64,000 nt of DNA from Tistrella mobilis. GTDB lineage: Bacteria > Pseudomonadota > Alphaproteobacteria > Tistrellales > Tistrellaceae. Location: assembly GCF_041468085.1 (NCBI RefSeq), contig NZ_CP121015.1, forward strand, positions 248,001 through 312,000. Reading direction: 5' to 3'. Within the stretch, counting starts at the first letter, position 1, and every line of letters begins with the position of its first letter. The notes under the pieces were generated by a model. The model did no database searches. It saw only the letters and a program-made list of their open reading frames with translations, and was not told where the DNA came from. Position numbers and translations under genes: made by a program. This document shows positions 16,289 to 25,134 of the stretch, one piece after another.

Positions 16289-17512
16289 ATGACCTTGTTC
16301 GACAAAACGATCAGCCGCCGCACCGCGCTGAAGGGCGGCATGGCCGCGGCGGCGGTGATGGCGGCACCGGCGGTGCTGCGCGCCGCCCAGCCGCCGGCGG
16401 TGAAGATCGGCGTGCTGCAGCCGGTGACCGGCGCGCTGGCGATGGATGGCGAATTCGGCCGCACCGGCGCGGAACTCGCCATTGCCGACATCAACGCCTC
16501 GGGCGGCATCAGGTCGCTGGGGGGTGCGAAGATCGAAATGGTCTTCGGCGATGCGCGATCGAACCCTGAAGTGGGCGTGCAGGAAGTGGAGCGGATGCAG
16601 AGCGAGGGCGTGGCCGCCGTCGTCGGCGGCTTCGCGAGCCCGATCTGTCTGGCCACCACCCAGGCGGCGGCACGCTACGATCTGCCCTATATCGTCGATG
16701 TCGGCGTGTCGGACCAGATCATCAGCCGCGGCCTGACCAATACCTTCCGCTTCGCGCCCGGTTTCGGCATCTGCACCCGCACCGCAATCGAAAATCTGGT
16801 GCGGATCAACAACGCCGCCGGCCGCCCGGCCAAGACCGTGGCGCTGGTGCATGAAGACGGGCTGTTCGGCTCGGGCCTGGCCAAGCTGATGCAGACCGAG
16901 CTGCCCAAATACGGCTTCGAGATCCTTGAGACCATCGCGGTGCCGACGCCGTCGCGCGATCTTTCCAATGTCGTGCTGCGGCTGCGCTCGCTGCGTCCGG
17001 ATCTGGTGATCCCCAGCACCTATTACGGCGAAACCGTGCTTCTGGCGCGGACCATGCAGCAGCAGCGCGTGCGGCCCAAGGCCATCTATGCGGTGGTCAA
17101 TGGTGCGGCGTCGAACATGCGCTTCGTGAAGGAATTCCCCGAAGCGGCCGAGAACATCATGGACGTGAACCACTGGCACGATCCGCGCAACCCGAAGAAC
17201 GCCGCGCTGCAGAAGCGGGTGCTGGATGCCGGCAAGCAGTGGAACTACAACACGCCGCTCAACTATTCCTGCATGATGCTGCTGGCCGATGCGATCGAGC
17301 GCGCGGCGAGCGCCGATCGCACGAAGATCATCGAGGCGCTGGCATCCTCCACCTTCTCGGATCACCTGATGCCCTATGGTCCGACGAAGTTCGAGGGCGG
17401 GCAGAACCAGGGGGCGGCCCCGGTGTCGACCCAGGTGCAGAAATCCGAGATCCGGGTGGTCTATCCCGAGAGCTTCGCGGACGCCAAGCCGATCTTCCCT
17501 GTCGAGAGCTGA
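16289..17512 (+). CDS. ABC transporter substrate-binding protein (LivK/amide-binding type)
   Basis: 407 residues from ATG 16289, chosen because AGGAGG lies 7 bases upstream. A twin-arginine signal (SRRTALKGG followed by an alanine-rich segment ending VLRAAQ) directs it to the periplasm. The mature part begins VKIGVLQPVTGALAMDGEFGRTGAELA, the usual start of branched-chain amino acid/amide-type binding proteins (Peripla_BP_6). It presents the substrate to the permeases encoded downstream. Given the catabolic genes that follow, the ligand is more likely an organic acid or amide than leucine; this is inference. Confidence 0.9.
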   Translation: MTLFDKTISRRTALKGGMAAAAVMAAPAVLRAAQPPAVKIGVLQPVTGALAMDGEFGRTGAELAIADINASGGIRSLGGAKIEMVFGDARSNPEVGVQEVERMQSEGVAAVVGGFASPICLATTQAAARYDLPYIVDVGVSDQIISRGLTNTFRFAPGFGICTRTAIENLVRINNAAGRPAKTVALVHEDGLFGSGLAKLMQTELPKYGFEILETIAVPTPSRDLSNVVLRLRSLRPDLVIPSTYYGETVLLARTMQQQRVRPKAIYAVVNGAASNMRFVKEFPEAAENIMDVNHWHDPRNPKNAALQKRVLDAGKQWNYNTPLNYSCMMLLADAIERAASADRTKIIEALASSTFSDHLMPYGPTKFEGGQNQGAAPVSTQVQKSEIRVVYPESFADAKPIFPVES

Positions 17513-17584
17513 TCCGGGCGACCGGGCGGCGCCGGGCCCGCGCCCGCGCCGCCCCGGTCCCCGTTTGCCGAAACGGATCGCACG

Positions 17585-18457
17585 ATGTACTCCCTTCCCA
17601 TCGTCGCGGAAGCCATGCTGAACGGGCTTCTGACCGGTGCGGTCTATGCGCTCATCGCGCTGGGTCTGACGCTGGTGTATGGTGTTTTGCACATCATCAA
17701 TTTTGCGCATGGCGCCCTGCTGACCTGCGCGATGTTCGCCGTCTGGCTGGTCTATACCGCCTTCGGCCTGGATCCCTATCTTGCGATCCTGCCGCTGACG
17801 CTGGTGTTCTTCGCCATCGGCTACGGCGTGCAGCGCTTCATCATCGGGCCGGCCGCTCATGGCGACGACGGCAATATCCTGCTGGTGACGCTGGGCCTGT
17901 CGATCGTGATCGAAAACGTGCTGCTCGCGGTCTTCCAGTCGGATACCCGGTCGCTGTCCACCGATTATTCCTTCCAGGTGGTCGAACTCGGGCCGCTGCT
18001 GATCTCTCAGGCCCGGCTTTACGGCTTTGCCGGTGCTGTGGTGGTGAGCGCGCTGCTCTGGCTGCTGCTGGCGCGCACCGATACCGGCAAGGCGATCCGC
18101 GCGGTGGCGAAAGAGAAGCTGGGCGCGCGGCTGGTGGGCATCAATGTCGCCCATGTCTTCGCCGTCACCTTCGGCCTGGGCTGCGCCACGCTCGCCATCG
18201 CCGCCTGCCTGCTGATGCCGACCTTCTATGTCAACCCGCGTGTCGGCGGTGCCTTCGTGCTGGTCGCTTTCACCATCGTGGTGCTGGGCGGCATGGGCTC
18301 GATCACCGGTGCGCTGATCGGCGGCCTGTTCATCGGCGTGGTCGAAAGCCTGTGCGGGCTGTATCTGGGCGAAAGCCTGGGCCAGATCGGCATCTTCCTG
18401 ATCTTCATCCTGGTGTTGCTGTTCCGGCCCACCGGTCTGTTCGGAGCACGGGCGTGA
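17585..18457 (+). CDS. Branched-chain-type ABC transporter permease (LivH family)
   Basis: 290 residues, about 8 membrane segments. Typical LivH features: GLLTGAVYALIALGLTLVYGVLHIINFAHGALL near the start, the cytoplasmic coupling-loop region DTGKAIRAVAKEKLGARLVGIN, and FTIVVLGGMGSITGALIGG near the end. It forms the inner-membrane channel with the LivM partner, whose ATG overlaps its stop codon by one base. Confidence 0.92.
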   Translation: MYSLPIVAEAMLNGLLTGAVYALIALGLTLVYGVLHIINFAHGALLTCAMFAVWLVYTAFGLDPYLAILPLTLVFFAIGYGVQRFIIGPAAHGDDGNILLVTLGLSIVIENVLLAVFQSDTRSLSTDYSFQVVELGPLLISQARLYGFAGAVVVSALLWLLLARTDTGKAIRAVAKEKLGARLVGINVAHVFAVTFGLGCATLAIAACLLMPTFYVNPRVGGAFVLVAFTIVVLGGMGSITGALIGGLFIGVVESLCGLYLGESLGQIGIFLIFILVLLFRPTGLFGARA

Positions 18458-19440
18458 TGCGACGCGGCTATCTTCCCATCGCCCTGATCCTGGTGGTGCT
18501 GGCGGCCCTGCCGCTGGTGGTGACCTCCAACGTCGTCCTCAACTTCGTCGTCTTCGTGCTGATCATCACCCTGGTGGCGCAGGGCTGGAACCTGCTGGGC
18601 GGTACCGGCGGGCAGTCATCCTTCGGTCATGCCGCCTTCTTCGGCACCGGCGCCTATGCCTCGGCCATCCTCCAGACCCGCTATGGCGTGAATGCCTGGG
18701 CGGCGATGGCGGCGGGTGTGGCAGCCGGCGCCGTGGTCGGCCGGGTGATCGGCTATCTGGCCTTCCGCGCCGGGTTGCGCGGCTCTTACTTCGCGCTGGT
18801 GACGCTGGCCTTCGCCGAGGTGCTGCGCATTCTGGCCAATGCCTCGGGCTTCACCAATGGTGCGGCCGGCCTGCTGCTGAAGCTGGATGTCGGCTTCTGG
18901 AACATGCAGTTCAGCAGCCGCGGCGCCTTTCTGTGGCTGGCGCTGGTCTTCGTGGCGGCCGGTCTGGTGATCTGCCAGATGATCGCCAATTCCCGCTTCG
19001 GCGCGCAGCTGGTGGCGGTGCGCGAGAACGAGGAAGCGGCGAGGGCGCTGGGCGTCGACGTGCTGGCGGTGAAGCTGCGGGCGATCACGGTCTCGGGCGC
19101 GCTGACCGCGGCCGCGGGCTGCCTTTATCTGCAGTATTTCCTCTATATCGACGCCAACATCGCCTACGGGCTGTGGATCTCGGTCGAGGCCCTGCTCGCC
19201 CCCATGGTCGGCGGCCGCGGGCTGGTGCTGGGGCCGATCATCGGTGCCTTCACCCTGCACGGGCTGGGTGAGGCGACCAAGATGTTCACCGGCCGGGTGC
19301 CGGGCATCGATCTGGCGGTTTATGGCGCGGTGCTGGTGCTGGTGGTCGCCTTTGCCCCGGGGGGCGTGCTGGGGCTGCTGCGCAGGCTGCGGCCGGGCGG
19401 CCGCGGCCCGGGCAATGGACGTGGCGGGGAGGGCGCGTGA
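18457..19440 (+). CDS. Branched-chain-type ABC transporter permease (LivM family)
   Basis: 327 residues from ATG 18457, overlapping the LivH stop (TGATG); GTG 18454 is possible. The much longer upstream extension of this frame is antisense-like shadow over LivH. LivM signatures: GWNLLGGTGGQSSFGHAAFFGTGAYASA, GLRGSYFALVTLAFAEVLRI and AVRENEEAARALGVD. It is the second channel subunit and overlaps the LivG start. Confidence 0.92.
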   Translation: MRRGYLPIALILVVLAALPLVVTSNVVLNFVVFVLIITLVAQGWNLLGGTGGQSSFGHAAFFGTGAYASAILQTRYGVNAWAAMAAGVAAGAVVGRVIGYLAFRAGLRGSYFALVTLAFAEVLRILANASGFTNGAAGLLLKLDVGFWNMQFSSRGAFLWLALVFVAAGLVICQMIANSRFGAQLVAVRENEEAARALGVDVLAVKLRAITVSGALTAAAGCLYLQYFLYIDANIAYGLWISVEALLAPMVGGRGLVLGPIIGAFTLHGLGEATKMFTGRVPGIDLAVYGAVLVLVVAFAPGGVLGLLRRLRPGGRGPGNGRGGEGA

Positions 19441-20183
19441 TGCTGGAGGTTCATGACATCACCATGCGCTTCGGCGGGCTGACCGCCGTGGGCGGCGCTT
19501 CGCTGAAGGTCGATCCCGGCCGGATCGTCGGGCTGATCGGACCGAACGGCGCCGGCAAGACCACGCTGTTCGCGATCATCGCCGGCTTCCTGACCCCCAC
19601 CGCCGGCCGGGTGGTGCTGGACGGGCGCGACATCACCGGGCGTCCTGCGCACGAACGTGCGAAGCTTGGCATTGCCCGCACCTTCCAGATCGTCCAGCCC
19701 TTCGCCGGGCTGAATGTGCGCGAGAACATCGCCGTCGGCGCCTATCTGCGGCATCCGGCGGCCGCCGAGGCCCATGCCAGGGCCGAGGCCGTCGCCCGCC
19801 GGGTGGGTCTGGGCGAGGATCTGGACAAGCCGGCATCGAGCCTGACGGTCGCCGGGCGCAAGCGGCTGGAACTGGCCCGGGCATTGGCGACAGAGCCGCG
19901 GCTGCTGCTGCTGGACGAGGTGCTGGCCGGGCTGAACCCGTCGGAGATCCGCGACATCGTGCCGGTGATCCGCGCGATCCGCGATGGCGGCATCACGATC
20001 CTGATGATCGAGCATGTGATGCAGGCGGTGATGAATCTGTGCGACGAGGTCTATGTGCTGGCCCAGGGCGAGATGATCGCAGAGGGCACGCCGCGCGAGG
20101 TCTGCGTCGATCCGAAGGTGATCGAGGCCTATCTGGGCCGGGGCGCGGCCGAGCGGCTGAAGGCGGAAGGGGCGCGGCCATGA
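19440..20183 (+). CDS. ABC transporter ATP-binding protein (LivG family)
   Basis: 247 residues from ATG 19440 (GTG 19437 also in frame), overlapping the LivM stop. Walker A GPNGAGKTT (about 35), the LivG-type ARTFQIVQPF Q-loop, a degenerate signature region LTVAGRKRLELARALA in place of LSGGQ, Walker B LLLLDEVLAGLNP and switch histidine IEHVM. The LTVAGRKR form is common in LivG proteins. It powers import together with the next gene. Confidence 0.92.
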   Translation: MLEVHDITMRFGGLTAVGGASLKVDPGRIVGLIGPNGAGKTTLFAIIAGFLTPTAGRVVLDGRDITGRPAHERAKLGIARTFQIVQPFAGLNVRENIAVGAYLRHPAAAEAHARAEAVARRVGLGEDLDKPASSLTVAGRKRLELARALATEPRLLLLDEVLAGLNPSEIRDIVPVIRAIRDGGITILMIEHVMQAVMNLCDEVYVLAQGEMIAEGTPREVCVDPKVIEAYLGRGAAERLKAEGARP

Positions 20184-20899
20184 CCGGGGTGCAATACGTG
20201 CTGGAGGTCGCCGGCCTGAAGGCCGGTTACGGCGGGGTCGAAGTGCTGCGCGGCATCGATCTGGCGGTGGGCGCCGGCGAGATCGTGGCGGTGCTGGGGT
20301 CGAACGGTGTCGGCAAGACCACGATCAACAAGGTGCTCTCGGGCGTGCTGCCGGCGCGCGCGGGCAGCATCACCTTCGAGGGCCGGCGGCTGGATGGCGT
20401 GGATGCGGCGGCGATCGTCGCGGCCGGGCTGATCCAGGTGCCCGAGGGCCGGAAGATCTTTCCGAACCTGGACATCCAGGAAAACCTGGAACTCGGCAGC
20501 TACCGCCGGGCGCGGAAGAACCGGGCGCGCAATCTGGAGCGGGTCTACGAGACCTTCCCGCGGCTGCGCGAACGCCGGAGCCAGGCGGCCGGCACGCTGT
20601 CGGGCGGCGAGCAGCAGATGCTCGCCATCGGCCGCGGCATGATGGCCGAGCCGCGGCTGCTGATCCTGGACGAGCCGTCGCTGGGCCTGTCGCCGCTGCT
20701 GGTCGAGGAAATGTTCACCCTGATCCGCCGGCTGAACGCCGACGGCATGCCGATCATGCTGGTGGAGCAGAATGTGGTGCAGTCGCTGGAGATCGCGAGC
20801 CGTGCCTACATCATCGAGAACGGGCTGGTGACCATGTCGGGGCCGGCGGCCGAGATTGCCGCCGATCCCGAACTGCGCCGCGCCTATCTCGGCCTCTGA
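20180..20899 (+). CDS. ABC transporter ATP-binding protein (LivF family)
   Basis: 239 residues; its ATG overlaps the LivG stop by 4 bases (ATGA). Walker A GSNGVGKTTINK has Val where most have Ala; Q-loop region IQVPEGRKIFPNLDIQENL, signature LSGGEQQMLAIGRGMM, Walker B LLILDEPSLGLSP, and VEQNV in place of the usual switch histidine, as in other LivF proteins. It completes the importer. The first catabolic gene starts 13 bases after its stop. Confidence 0.92.
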   Translation: MTGVQYVLEVAGLKAGYGGVEVLRGIDLAVGAGEIVAVLGSNGVGKTTINKVLSGVLPARAGSITFEGRRLDGVDAAAIVAAGLIQVPEGRKIFPNLDIQENLELGSYRRARKNRARNLERVYETFPRLRERRSQAAGTLSGGEQQMLAIGRGMMAEPRLLILDEPSLGLSPLLVEEMFTLIRRLNADGMPIMLVEQNVVQSLEIASRAYIIENGLVTMSGPAAEIAADPELRRAYLGL

Positions 20900-20912
20900 G
20901 GAGCAGCCCCCC

Positions 20913-22331
20913 ATGGCCATCGTCACCCCTGATGTCGTGCCGGCCTCGGTCCTGCTGGCCGAGCCGCGGCCGGCCTGGCTCAAGACTTTCGCCGAGGCGG
21001 CGACCGGCATCCGCTTCGGCGATTTCGACGCCGAACTCTCGGCCCAGGCGCGGCTGGTGGTGCTGGACTGCCTGGGCGCCATCGCCGCCGGCATGCAGGA
21101 GCCCGAGATGCGGGCGCTGACCGCCCGCCTGGCCCGCCGCGGCGGCACGGTCACGGCGCCGGCCGTGGGCGCGGGGCTTGCCCTGCGCGCCGATGATGCG
21201 GCACTCGCCAACGGCATCGCCGGCACCATGCTGGAGCTGGACGAGGGCAATTCCTTCGCCCGCGGCCATCCGGGCATTCATGTGCTGCCGGCCCTGCTGG
21301 CGGTGCGGCCGCTGGCCCGGGTGTCGGGCCCCGATTTCCTGCACGCCTTCGTTTTCGGCTACGAGGCCGGCGCCCGGATCGGCGCCGCGGCCCGGCTGCG
21401 CAACGCGCTGCACCCCCACGGCACCTGGGGCACGGTGGGGGCGGCCGTGGGTGCCGCCCTGCTGGACGGTGCCGGTGTCGAAGAGGTGATCGGGGCGATC
21501 AATGTCTCGTCCAGCCTGTCGGTGGGCTCCAGCCTCAGGACGATGCTGGAGGGGGCAACGGTGCGCAACGCCTATGCCGGCCTGTCGGCGCGCAACGGCC
21601 TGACCGCCTGGGATCTTGTCCGTGCCGGCTTCACCGGCGAGACCGACGGCGTGCGCAGCGTGTATGGCGGCGTGCTGGCCGAAGGCTTCCAGCCCGACGA
21701 GATGGTGGCGGAACTGGGCACGCGCTGGGAAATCCGCCGCAACTACTTCAAGCGCCATGCCGCCTGCCGCTTCACCCATGCCGCCCTGGATGTGGTGGCG
21801 CGGCTGATCGAGGCGCATGGCCCGATCCCGCCCGAGGCCGTCGCCGGGGTGGAGGTGGTGACCTATGTCTGGGCGGCGCAGCTGGACGGCGCCCGGCCCG
21901 ACAACATGCTGGCGGCCAAGTTCTCGGTGCCGTTTGCGGTGGCAACCATGCTGGCCCATGGGGCGGCGAGCGTGCCGGCCTTCCGCGCGCCGGCGCTTGC
22001 CGATCCGCGGATCCTGGATCTGGCCGGGCGGGTGACGGTGGACGAGGACCCGGCGATGACCGCCATGCTGCCCGACAGGCGCCCGGCGCGGGTGACCATC
22101 CGCCTGACCGACGGCCGGGTGCTGACGGGTGAAACCTTCACCAATCGCGGCGATGCCGTCGACCCCTACGGGCCCGACGAGGTGGTCGCGAAATTCATGG
22201 ACCTGGCCACGCCCGTCTGGGGCGCGGCCCATGCCACCCGCATCAGGGAGGCGGTCGACGGCCTGGACCGGGCCGCCGATCTTGCGGATCTGGATGCGCT
22301 GCTCAAAGAGCCGGCGCGCGAGGAACAGTGA
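20913..22331 (+). CDS. MmgE/PrpD family protein (first of two in the operon)
   Basis: 472 residues from ATG 20913, with TGAGGAG upstream. MmgE/PrpD hallmarks: L-x-C-L-G-A near residue 55, LELDEGNSFARGHPG-H-LPALLA (about 110), the FGYEAGARIG helix, HPHGTWGTVGAA and NYFKRHAACRFTHAALD. The family includes 2-methylcitrate dehydratase and cis-aconitate decarboxylase, which dehydrate or decarboxylate tricarboxylates. Its stop is one base before the next start, and that gene encodes a methylisocitrate-lyase-like enzyme, so the pair mirrors the order of reactions in the methylcitrate cycle without a citrate synthase. Confidence 0.88.
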   Translation: MAIVTPDVVPASVLLAEPRPAWLKTFAEAATGIRFGDFDAELSAQARLVVLDCLGAIAAGMQEPEMRALTARLARRGGTVTAPAVGAGLALRADDAALANGIAGTMLELDEGNSFARGHPGIHVLPALLAVRPLARVSGPDFLHAFVFGYEAGARIGAAARLRNALHPHGTWGTVGAAVGAALLDGAGVEEVIGAINVSSSLSVGSSLRTMLEGATVRNAYAGLSARNGLTAWDLVRAGFTGETDGVRSVYGGVLAEGFQPDEMVAELGTRWEIRRNYFKRHAACRFTHAALDVVARLIEAHGPIPPEAVAGVEVVTYVWAAQLDGARPDNMLAAKFSVPFAVATMLAHGAASVPAFRAPALADPRILDLAGRVTVDEDPAMTAMLPDRRPARVTIRLTDGRVLTGETFTNRGDAVDPYGPDEVVAKFMDLATPVWGAAHATRIREAVDGLDRAADLADLDALLKEPAREEQ

Positions 22332-22332
22332 A

Positions 22333-23211
22333 ATGAGCCTGAAACAGAGACTGACGACCGCCGCCCCCGTGGTCGCCCCCGGCGTCTATGATGCGCTGAC
22401 CGCATCGATCGCAACCGCCGCCGGGTTCGAGGCGCTGTACCTGTCGGGTGCGGCGATCGCCTATACCCGCCTCGGCCGGCCCGATATCGGGCTGGTGTCG
22501 ATGAGCGAGGTGGCCGAGGTCGTCACCCTGGTGCGCGACCGCGTGCCGACGCCGCTGATCGTGGATGCCGATAACGGCTATGGCAATGCGCTGAACGTGC
22601 AGCGCACCGTGCGCCTGTTCGAACGCGCGGGCGCGACCGCCATCCAGCTGGAAGACCAGACCCTGCCCAAGCGCTGCGGCCATCTTCAGGACAAAACCCT
22701 GATCGGCGCCGCCGAGATGGCGGGCAAGGTGAAAGCCGCGGTCGATGCGCGGCAGAGCGACGAAACCCTGATCGTGGCCCGCACCGATGCGGTGGCGGTG
22801 GAAGGCTTCGAGCGCGCCATCGACCGCGCCCATCTCTATGCCGAAGCCGGCGCGGACGTGCTGTTCGTCGAGGCCCCGCGCTCGCGCGAACAGCTGGTGG
22901 CGGTGACCCGGTCGCTGGGCGGCCGGCTGCCCTTGCTGGTGAACATGGTCGAAGGCGGCGACACGCCGCTCGCCAGCGCCGACGATCTGGGCGCGCTGGG
23001 GTTCAGGATCGTGATCTTCCCGGGCGGTATCGTCCGCGCCCTGGCCCATACCGCCCAGGCCTATTACCGCTCGCTGAAGGCCAACGGCACCAACCAGCCG
23101 TTCAAGGACCGGATGTTCGACTTCAATGCCCTCAATGCCCTGATCGGCACGCCCGAGATGCTGGCGCTGGGGCGGAGCTATGAAGAACCGGATGAAGGGG
23201 CGGCGGCGTAA
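22333..23211 (+). CDS. Isocitrate lyase/PEP mutase superfamily protein
   Basis: 292 residues, starting one base after the PrpD stop. The alpha/beta barrel motifs are PGVYDALTASIA near the start, the Mg-binding DADNGYGNALNV (about 78), QLEDQTLPKRCGHL (about 105), which corresponds to the KKCGH lyase loop, and ARTDA (about 145). Relatives cleave 2-methylisocitrate, 2,3-dimethylmalate or oxaloacetate, or rearrange phosphonates. The RCGH form favours a C-C lyase over a mutase. In this operon it would split the acid made by a PrpD partner, releasing pyruvate or a related keto acid; the exact substrate is unknown. Confidence 0.87.
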   Translation: MSLKQRLTTAAPVVAPGVYDALTASIATAAGFEALYLSGAAIAYTRLGRPDIGLVSMSEVAEVVTLVRDRVPTPLIVDADNGYGNALNVQRTVRLFERAGATAIQLEDQTLPKRCGHLQDKTLIGAAEMAGKVKAAVDARQSDETLIVARTDAVAVEGFERAIDRAHLYAEAGADVLFVEAPRSREQLVAVTRSLGGRLPLLVNMVEGGDTPLASADDLGALGFRIVIFPGGIVRALAHTAQAYYRSLKANGTNQPFKDRMFDFNALNALIGTPEMLALGRSYEEPDEGAAA

Positions 23212-23256
23212 CCCGCGCGTCGGTTCCTGCCGGAGAGAAACCAGGGAGACAGGCCC

Positions 23257-23748
23257 ATGCCGGTCGTCGAGACCACCGTTATCGAAGGCTATGACGACGC
23301 CACCAAGGCCCGGCTGCTGAAGGGCATGACCCGGGTGGTGCGGTCGGTGATGGCCGCGCCGCCGGATGGGGTGGTGACCATCCTGCGCGAGGTGGCCGCC
23401 AGTTCCTATGCCCGCGGCGGGGTGTCGCGCGTGCCGGGGCCGCCGCTGCCGCCGGCCGCGGAGCTTGCCGAGGCGCTGGCCGCGGCACTCGGCCGGGGGG
23501 ATGTGGCGGCAGCCGCGCCGCTGGTCGCCGACGGATTCGTGGCGGTGACGGCAGAGGGGGCGCGGCTGGATCTGGCGGCGGCGGCCGCGGCCGATGCCGA
23601 AGCCGGCCGGCGCTATGACGGTTTCGTCGAGGCGCTGACCGATGACGGCAGCCTGGTCTTCGGCCACGGCCATCTGGCGGATGGCCGGCGCTTCATCGAT
23701 CGTTTTCGTCTGGCCGGGCCGGTGATCGCCGACCGCGAGAGCTGGTGA
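23257..23748 (+). CDS. Tautomerase-like domain fused to SnoaL/NTF2-like domain
   Basis: 163 residues; GGGAGACAGGCCC precedes the ATG. Residues 2-58 look like 4-oxalocrotonate tautomerase: a proline directly after Met, the helix DDATKARLLKGMTRVVRSVM and a VVTILREVAASSYARGG strand/loop. Residues 65-163 resemble an NTF2/SnoaL-like domain (helix ELAEALAAALGRGDVAAAAPLVADGFVAV, then VFGHGHLADGRRFIDRFRL). Tautomerases use the N-terminal proline as a base on keto-enol acids or unsaturated dicarboxylates. The combination suggests isomerisation of an unsaturated carboxylate between the lyase and dehydrogenase steps. Its stop overlaps the GTG start of the next gene. Confidence 0.72.
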   Translation: MPVVETTVIEGYDDATKARLLKGMTRVVRSVMAAPPDGVVTILREVAASSYARGGVSRVPGPPLPPAAELAEALAAALGRGDVAAAAPLVADGFVAVTAEGARLDLAAAAAADAEAGRRYDGFVEALTDDGSLVFGHGHLADGRRFIDRFRLAGPVIADRESW

Positions 23749-25115
23749 GCGCGGTGGGCGCCGGTGCCGATCCGGTCGTCGTTGTCGGGGCCGGTGCCGC
23801 CGGCCTGACCGCAGCCCTTGCCGCCCGCGATGCCGGGGCACCGGTGGTGGTGCTGGAACGCGATGCGGTGCCGGCCGGCAATACCGCGCGCACACTCGGC
23901 ATGCTGCCCGGCGCCGGCACCCGCTTCCAGCGGGCGGCCGGCATCCAGGATGATGCAGAGCTGTTCCTGGCCGACATTCTGGCCAAGGCCAAGGGCCGGA
24001 CCGATGTCGATCTGGCCCGGGCGATCACCCGGGCCTCGGGCCCCGCGGTGGACTGGCTGGCGGACCGCCATGGTGTCGCCTTCGAGTTGCTGGACGACAT
24101 CCTCTATCCCGGCCATTCGCGCCATCGCTACCACGTGCCGCCCGGGCGCACCGGCACCGCCTTCATGGCCGATCTGCTGGCAGCGGCCGATCGGGCCGGC
24201 GTGCGGCTGATCACGCATGCCACGGTCGAGGCACCGGGCCTGGATGCGGCCGGCCGGGTGACCGGGGTGGTCTGGTGCGACGATGCCGGGCGGCGGCATC
24301 ACACGGGCTGCCGGGCGCTGGTGCTGGCAAGCGGCGGCTATGGCGCGGATCCCGAGGCCGTCGCCCGATACATTCCCGAAATGGCGGGCGCCGTTCATGG
24401 CGGCCATCACGGCAGCCGTGGCGACGCCCTGCGCTGGGGCGAGATGCTGGGCGCCGCCATGGTCGATCTGGGCGGTTATCAGGGCCATTGCGTCGCCGAC
24501 GGGCCCGATCTGCCGCTGACCTGGGCGCTGATCATCCGCGGCGGGTTTCAGGTTGCGGCCGACGGCCGGCGGTTTTCCAACGAGATGCGCGGTTATTCCG
24601 AACAGGCCCATGCCGTGGCGGGGCAGCCGGGCGGGGTGGCCTGGACGATCTACGACCGGCGCTGCGAGGAACCGGCGCTGACCTTCCGCGACTATCATCG
24701 CGTGCTGGAGAGCGGCGTGGTGGCCACGGGCGACACGGTGGACGACCTCGCCCGGGCCTGCGGCCTGCCGGTGGGCGCCCTGGCCGAAACGCTGGCCGAG
24801 GTGCAGGCAGCGACCGGGGGCCGCACCCCCGACCGTTTCGGCCGGGTTTTCGACGGCACACCGCCCTTGCAGCCGCCCTTCCGGGCGGTGCGGGTCAAGG
24901 GGGCGCTGTTCCACACCCAGGGCGGGCTGGCCATCAATGCCCGGGCGCAGGTGCTGGACCGGGCGGGCCGGCCGCTGCCCGGGCTTTACGCGGCGGGCGG
25001 TGCGGCGCGGGGCCTCTCCGGCCCTGCATCCTGGGGTTATTTGGGTGGCAATGGACTGCTGACTGCGGTTGTGCCAGGCCGTTTCGCCGGCACCGCGGCC
25101 GCCGCGGCATCTTGA
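23745..25115 (+). CDS. FAD-dependent dehydrogenase, fumarate reductase/TcuA-like
   Basis: 456 residues from GTG 23745, overlapping the previous stop (GTGA); GTG 23754 is an alternative. Rossmann motif VVVVGAGAAGLTAALAA, ERDAVPAGNTARTLGMLPGAGT, RRFSNEMRGYSEQAHA, and C-terminal GALFHTQGGLAIN and LGGNGLLTAV define the FAD_binding_2 fumarate reductase/tricarballylate dehydrogenase group. It is a paralog of the protein at 12362-13756. It probably oxidises or reduces a C-C bond of the acid handled by this operon. No quinone- or haem-linked partner subunit lies beside it. Confidence 0.85.
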   Translation: MSAVGAGADPVVVVGAGAAGLTAALAARDAGAPVVVLERDAVPAGNTARTLGMLPGAGTRFQRAAGIQDDAELFLADILAKAKGRTDVDLARAITRASGPAVDWLADRHGVAFELLDDILYPGHSRHRYHVPPGRTGTAFMADLLAAADRAGVRLITHATVEAPGLDAAGRVTGVVWCDDAGRRHHTGCRALVLASGGYGADPEAVARYIPEMAGAVHGGHHGSRGDALRWGEMLGAAMVDLGGYQGHCVADGPDLPLTWALIIRGGFQVAADGRRFSNEMRGYSEQAHAVAGQPGGVAWTIYDRRCEEPALTFRDYHRVLESGVVATGDTVDDLARACGLPVGALAETLAEVQAATGGRTPDRFGRVFDGTPPLQPPFRAVRVKGALFHTQGGLAINARAQVLDRAGRPLPGLYAAGGAARGLSGPASWGYLGGNGLLTAVVPGRFAGTAAAAAS

Positions 25116-25134
25116 AATGCAGGGAGCCGAAATC

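Noticed and set aside
20913-23211. Standard methylcitrate cycle (prpD-prpB)
   Set aside because: No methylcitrate synthase, two diverged PrpD proteins and extra redox and isomerase genes argue for another substrate.
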